From Neofusicoccum parvum (lineage: Eukaryota > Ascomycota > Dothideomycetes > Botryosphaeriales > Botryosphaeriaceae): a stretch of 64,000 nt of DNA. Position numbers and translations under genes: made by a program. Positions 59,458 to 64,000 of the stretch are shown here, piece by piece. The notes under the pieces are model-generated. The model did not search any database, was not told the origin of the DNA, and saw nothing but the letters and a program-made list of their open reading frames with translations. Location of the stretch: contig CP087206.1 in NCBI GenBank assembly GCA_020912385.1, positions 2,356,001 to 2,420,000 on the forward strand, in the 5' to 3' direction. Within the stretch, counting starts at the first letter, position 1. Each line of letters opens with the position of its first letter.

Positions 59458-60480
59458 ATGACGAACATCGCCGTGCCGAGGACGGCCATCCGCGCCCTAT
59501 CCAGAGCCAGACCGTCGGTGAACTCGCGGACCGTACAAGGGCTTGCCACTACCAGACCTGCTCAAAGATGCCTTCACCAGACATCATCGCCCGCTTCGTT
59601 CGCGACTGTCCGACACAGGCCCACCACCTCCTCACTATCCGCCCGCAATGCGACACGGTTCGGAGCCGTTGAGAGCCGGCGGACAATGTTCATCCAGACC
59701 GAGAACACGCCCAACCCGGATGTAAGTTTTCCATTTCCTCGATAGTTTCCTGGTATTGTCCCATGCGCCAAGCAAGCATTGAACACCGAGGTTCCCTCGA
59801 CGCCCACAGGCGCAGCGTCACTAACCGCCACCCAGGCCCTCAAATTCAACCCCAACACGCGCGTCCTCCCCGAAGACTTCCCCTCCACATTCCTCGAGTA
59901 CATGAACCCGCGCTCCACGCTCGCGCCGCCGTACCCGTCGCCGCTCGCGGCCAAGCTCCTCAACGTCGACGGCATAACGTCCGTCTTCTTCGGCGCCGAC
60001 TACATCACCGTCACCAAGGACAGCTCGTGCCCGTGGGCGCACATCAAGCCCGAGGTCTTCAGCTTGATCAGCGAGTACGTCGCGTCGGGCCAGCCCATGG
60101 TCAACGTGTCGCACGGTCAGGCTGGGGAGGGCCAGGAGAGCGCCGAGGACAGCTTGGCCTACAACGAGGACGACGACGAGGTCGTTGGCATGATCAAGGA
60201 GCTGCTGGAGACGCGTATTCGTCCGGCGATTCAGGAGGATGGTGGTGATATCGAGTATCGTGGGTTCCATGACGGTATCGTCATGCTGAAGCTCAGGGGC
60301 GCATGCCGGACATGCGACTCTTCTACCGTGACGCTGAAGAACGGCATTGAAAGTATGCTTACACATTATTTGGCTCCAGATGTGACGGGTGTTGAGCATG
60401 TTCTGGATGCGGAGGAAGAGATTTCCTTGAAGGAGTTCGCGAAGTTCGAAGAGAAGTTAAGGCACCAAAAGAGTGTGTAA
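59458..60480 (+). CDS. nfu1: NFU1-type mitochondrial Fe-S cluster scaffold
   Basis: Exons 59458-59721 and 59836-60480, 302 residues. Residues 1 to about 75 are rich in Arg, Ser and Thr with almost no acid, a mitochondrial targeting presequence. The Nfu N-terminal domain begins MFIQTENTPNPDALKFNPN (spanning the intron) with FFGADYITVTK. The C-terminal NifU-like domain has RPAIQEDGGDIEYRGF and the cluster-binding CxxC in RGACRTCDSS (Cys about 245 and 248). NFU1 passes 4Fe-4S clusters to lipoyl synthase, succinate dehydrogenase and other mitochondrial targets. The intron (114 nt) ends with a CTAAC branch and CCCAG acceptor. The C-terminus is charged (KEFAKFEEKLR). Confidence 0.95.
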
Positions 60481-62354
60481 GCTATTGTGTATACTCATCC
60501 AAAAAGAACAAAAAATTCAAAAGGGTTTCGAGCCGGGCATTTCAGTGGACATAAGAGATCAACGTATGCTCTGTACGGACACGTGCTCGAATCGTGAACA
60601 GAACTAAACTCGAAGTCTTTGCCCAACACTGTCAGCATCCATCATTCCAGCAACAGAACCACTCGCATACCGGCAAACCTACGCACTATGTTAGCGGCCC
60701 GTATTCCTTGATATTTTTGCTTGAACGAGCTAACGAGTGCTGTAGAAGTTCAAGATGCCGAGCAAGTGTTGAATGTGGAAGAAGAGGTCATGAACGTACT
60801 CGCAAGATAGGAGGAGAAGCTACGACAGCGGAGGGGTCCAGAGTGTACTACATCGACTGTCGAATAAAATCCGCTGATGGGCAGTCGAAGGATTCGTCCG
60901 CATGGAAAGGGACAGAAGGCATACGCCAGACCCATCCGGATGGATTCCTCAACTCCCCACGTGAATGACAGCACCCCACGCCAGACGACGGTCGATTTCT
61001 GCAACAGCTCGCGTATCAGCCACGTGGTGGAGCATATGGGGCGAACAAATTGGTAAAGAGCCCGAGGTCATGGGACGGATTTGCGGATCCATTGCGGATG
61101 CACAGGGTCCAGTGACGTCAAACGCTGGACGGTCATAGGAAGCCTGGACTTTGTCTCGGAGACACTACGGCGGTGCAACGGAGCATCCTTACCAGGTGCG
61201 CGGTATCGCAGAGCGAAGATCACGACGACGAGCGCTTAGCATTTAAGCATACGCTGGAATCCGGACGCTTAATAAGAGAAACAGCCCGCATGTCATCTCT
61301 GTCGTGGACTCCTCTGGCGGCTATCTGTACCGGTAACTGTTTTATCGAGCCGAGACGCACGCTTGGCTGCCCCTCAGTACATGGGCCCAGGGCCCCAGCC
61401 ACCCTTTTCGAGATGTTGGAATCGCGATTGCTGCCGGGCTGCTCACATGCCACCGCAAAGAAGCACGCGTGCTGACGGAGGGGCGTGCGATGGCGACGTC
61501 TATCACAGCCCAGCGAGGAGCTCAGCTCCGGATACAGTCGCGGCGGTCGTGGCGCGTACCTGCCCCCCACTGGCGCCGCGGGATGAGGTGAGCGCGCGCG
61601 GAGAGGTCTCCGCCGGGGTGCAGAAAGAATAAAATACCAAAAATAGGCGATCCGTGATACGTATGCCCGATTCGCAGCTTACGATGGGCCGAATTGGTAC
61701 GGTCATCTGCGTGGCCTCGGGGCGGGGGAAATATCGGTGAAGCTGCAGCTACTGCATTAGCGGTACACGGCACTGCGCCCTCTGCCTCCGCGTGCCGGCG
61801 CTGCACACCAGCCCAACCACCGCGCCGAGGGCGCCTGCTGCTAAACTCTATTGCCGGCGCGACTGCCCAGGCTCGCCCTGCAAATTCCAGCTGGCCGTGG
61901 GTCTGGTCGCGCTCCATCTGCGTCATTGCGTAAGTCACACTCGCCCGCCCGGCGCATTGCCACGTCCCTGATCATCTCCCGCGCCCTCCCCAGCGACACC
62001 AAGCCTCCTCTCTCGCTCGACCGTGTCCTTCTTTGCTCGCGCTCTCCCCGTCACTCTCTGCGGCTTGCGGCGACTTTGTTCTCATGGGGCTGTTTTTAGA
62101 AAAGTACTTCCTTTAACCGTTGATACCCCACCTGCCGATCTGATCACCAAAGCTCCACTCCACGGCGCGCATGATTTGCGGCAAGGAATGCTACGCGACC
62201 ACGACCTTAACGACCACACACGAAATCACGACCGGAACAACGAGGGCAATTGGGCAGTCATGTGTTGGGACATCCACGATACAGCATCCTTACCAGCATA
62301 TCGGGGGGTCCCATAGAAACAGCTTAAACAATCAATCAACGTCTGCGAACACCA
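60481..62354. other. Intergenic downstream of nfu1
   Basis: 1.9 kb. A short frame at about 60749-60811, preceded by a branch-point-like GCTAAC and CTGTAG, encodes a peptide similar to the NFU1 C-terminus (see findings). The rest shows no gene. The right end is the promoter of the gene starting at 62355. Confidence 0.45.
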
Positions 62355-64000
62355 ATGGACTGTATCAGAAAGCCGCTCCAAGCCCTGCGCCACGACAAAA
62401 GTGAAACGCCCGCAGAGCAGGAAGTCCCCCTCCCGCCCGAAGAAGACCAACAACATCACCACCGTCACCACAACCTCCCCAACGGTGACATCAGCGGAAA
62501 TCACCAACGCAACCATCCCGACCTCCGTCACCCTACCCATCGCTACGACGTCCCCAAGCGCCATCACATCCACACCACCGACACCGAGCTTCAAACCGAC
62601 TTCGATCTCACCGACGAAGACGAACCACCGCCACCCCCTCCATACTACAACACCAAGAAACACAACCAATACCCGCACCAACACCGGCCGCGCAACAACA
62701 ACCCACCACCCTCCAAACCCAACCGCTACAACACCAACCGCATCAAACGCACCCCCTCCCTCGACGCCTACATCTTCGCCTACGGCTCCGAGAAAGAGCT
62801 CGCCGAAGACCTCTACCCGATCCCGCTGGACGTCGACCTCTCGCCCTCGGAGCCGCAATTCCCCCTCCCCACGCCCCGCGGGCCGCCGGCCATGGGCACC
62901 CACGACCCCACGCACAACCACCACCCGCACTCCCACCACCACCACCGCCACCGCCACTACGACGACTACGACGACTACGACGACTACGACGACTACGACG
63001 ACTACGAAGACGGCGACTACTACCCCCGCGGCCGCGACCCCCGCCCCCGCGAGAACACCAACACCAAGCCGCCATGGGCCCACCCCAGACCCGCTGCGCC
63101 GCAGCCGCCGCAGCCGCCACCACCCGCGCCCGCGTCCGAGTCGACGGCCGCGAGCATCCGGTCCGATCGCCGGCGGGTGCAGGCGAACGACGCGCGGCCG
63201 CGCAAGCGCGACAGCAAGCGCGACAGCGGAGGCACGGGCGGCGGCGGGTCGAGCGCGACGGCGACGAGCGATTTCACGTACGCGAACGGGGATGGAGGAG
63301 GAGGGGGCGGCAAGAAGGGCGGGAGGAGGTGGCGGGACGAGGAGGAAGCGGACGAGGGGTGGCCGCTGCCGCTGCCGCCGGCGGGGAGGAGGGAGAAGGG
63401 CGGCGGGGGCAAGGTTTCGATCAACGACGAGGACTACGACTACGGCGGGCAGTGGGACGGCGATGACGGCGGCGGGGACCGAGACCGGGATCGCGGCGAC
63501 GTGGACGGGTCGCCGCCGCCGGCACCTCCGCCCATCTTCGTCAACGGCACGGAGCTGAGCCTGAGGAGCAAGGAGAACCTGCGCGACGCCGACGCCGACG
63601 ACGCGTACCTCAAGCCGGACGCGGGCGGCGGCAGGGGCAGAGACCCGCTGTGGAGCCCCGGCTGGGAGGTCAGCTCGATCCACACGTTCAGCGGGGGCGA
63701 GGGCGACGTCGACGCGGACGGCTTCGTCGGCGGCCGCGGCGGCTTCTTCGACCACGCGCGCGCGCGCCGCCGCAACGAGCGCGCCAACCAGCACAACCAC
63801 AACCACAACCACCCCTACGGCTTCGAGCGCGCCGGCGGCTGGCGCGGCGGCGGCGAGCCCGAGCTCTTCGACACCGGCAGGAACGCCGGCGAGTGGGAGC
63901 GCGGCGACTGGTCGCCCAGCCCGTACGCGTCGCCCACCGTCTCCGACGACGACGAGGACGACAGCTACAGGCGCGAGGCCGGCCGCTCGCCACACCCCAA
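62355..64000 (+). CDS. His/Asp/Tyr-rich low-complexity protein, 3' end outside window
   Basis: An unknown protein; at least 548 codons are open to the window edge without a stop. The ATG at 62355 is the first in frame after a TAA near 62325. After a polar His-rich N-terminus (residues 1-130), the most protein-like segment is SLDAYIFAYGSEKELAEDLYPI. A His tract follows (NHHPHSHHHHRHRH), then five Tyr-Asp-Asp repeats at about residues 202-217, then Gly/Arg/Asp-rich sequence with Pro-rich patches. Segments such as DPLWSPGWEVSSIHTFSG and SPYASPTVSDDDEDD suggest real coding. The opposite strand is also open for 589 codons but encodes poly-Val and Arg/Ala runs, so it is the shadow. Probably intrinsically disordered; function not assignable. 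Confidence 0.6.
   Translation, partial: MDCIRKPLQALRHDKSETPAEQEVPLPPEEDQQHHHRHHNLPNGDISGNHQRNHPDLRHPTHRYDVPKRHHIHTTDTELQTDFDLTDEDEPPPPPPYYNTKKHNQYPHQHRPRNNNPPPSKPNRYNTNRIKRTPSLDAYIFAYGSEKELAEDLYPIPLDVDLSPSEPQFPLPTPRGPPAMGTHDPTHNHHPHSHHHHRHRHYDDYDDYDDYDDYDDYEDGDYYPRGRDPRPRENTNTKPPWAHPRPAAPQPPQPPPPAPASESTAASIRSDRRRVQANDARPRKRDSKRDSGGTGGGGSSATATSDFTYANGDGGGGGGKKGGRRWRDEEEADEGWPLPLPPAGRREKGGGGKVSINDEDYDYGGQWDGDDGGGDRDRDRGDVDGSPPPAPPPIFVNGTELSLRSKENLRDADADDAYLKPDAGGGRGRDPLWSPGWEVSSIHTFSGGEGDVDADGFVGGRGGFFDHARARRRNERANQHNHNHNHPYGFERAGGWRGGGEPELFDTGRNAGEWERGDWSPSPYASPTVSDDDEDDSYRREAGRSPHP
62958..63005 (+). repeat. TACGACGAC 9-nt repeat, five units
   Basis: Five perfect TAC-GAC-GAC units plus a sixth TAC, in frame within the His/Asp/Tyr-rich gene, so the protein has (Tyr-Asp-Asp)5. 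Such perfect repeats are prone to copy-number change. Confidence 0.9.

Noticed and set aside
62226..63995. 589-codon minus-strand open frame
   Set aside because: It encodes long poly-Val and Ala/Arg runs and is the antisense shadow of the plus-strand His/Asp/Tyr-rich frame that starts at 62355.
1..64000. CRISPR arrays, bacterial operons, riboswitches
   Set aside because: No regularly spaced direct repeats were seen, and all gene structures are eukaryotic and spliced.

Overview
This window is nuclear DNA from a filamentous ascomycete (Pezizomycotina), most likely a Dothideomycete; the class is a guess from overall feel, the subphylum is well supported. The evidence is short GT-AG introns (mostly 47-120 nt) with CTAAC-like branch points, a Zn2Cys6 regulator of the AcuK/Ert1 type, an AA9 lytic polysaccharide monooxygenase, a DUF6594 gene, and a ~4,000-residue TOM1 HECT ligase. 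Genes are widely spaced. GC-rich intergenic DNA produces many long shadow reading frames that are not genes.

Layout. 0.6-3.8 kb: two secreted plant-cell-wall enzymes on the minus strand (AA9 LPMO, GH5_7 mannanase). 5.2-18.9 kb: a BLOC1S1-like protein, then the TOM1 ubiquitin ligase. 20.4-24.1 kb: an unassigned fungal membrane protein. 24.1-27.3 kb: intergenic DNA with a probable solo LTR. 27.3-29.0 kb: arylsulfotransferase-like membrane protein. 30.9-35.4 kb: a more AT-rich, accessory-looking stretch with an intron-containing tRNA-Phe, a DUF6594 gene broken by an in-frame TAG, and, divergently, a protein with two tandem retropepsin-like domains. 35.5-55.1 kb: housekeeping and regulatory genes, all on the minus strand: Spo22/Zip4 meiotic protein, AcuK/Ert1 gluconeogenesis regulator, CENP-Q/Fta7 kinetochore protein, GH63-like glucosidase, Mob1, and an MFS sugar transporter. 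55.1-59.5 kb: gene-poor DNA. 59.5-60.5 kb: mitochondrial NFU1. 62.4 kb to the end: the 5' part of a His/Asp/Tyr-rich low-complexity protein.

The genes are mostly independent. Two links are plausible: the LPMO and mannanase act together on lignocellulose, and AcuK and the sugar transporter both belong to carbon-source physiology. All exon boundaries were read by hand from GT/AG signals, frame continuity and family expectation. For every spliced model the summed exon length is a multiple of three.

The best candidates for something undescribed are the tandem retropepsin protein with its divergent broken DUF6594 neighbour, the micro-exons that split the zinc cluster of acuK and the N-terminus of the GH63-like gene, and a frame-preserving 54-nt intron inside the acidic domain of TOM1.
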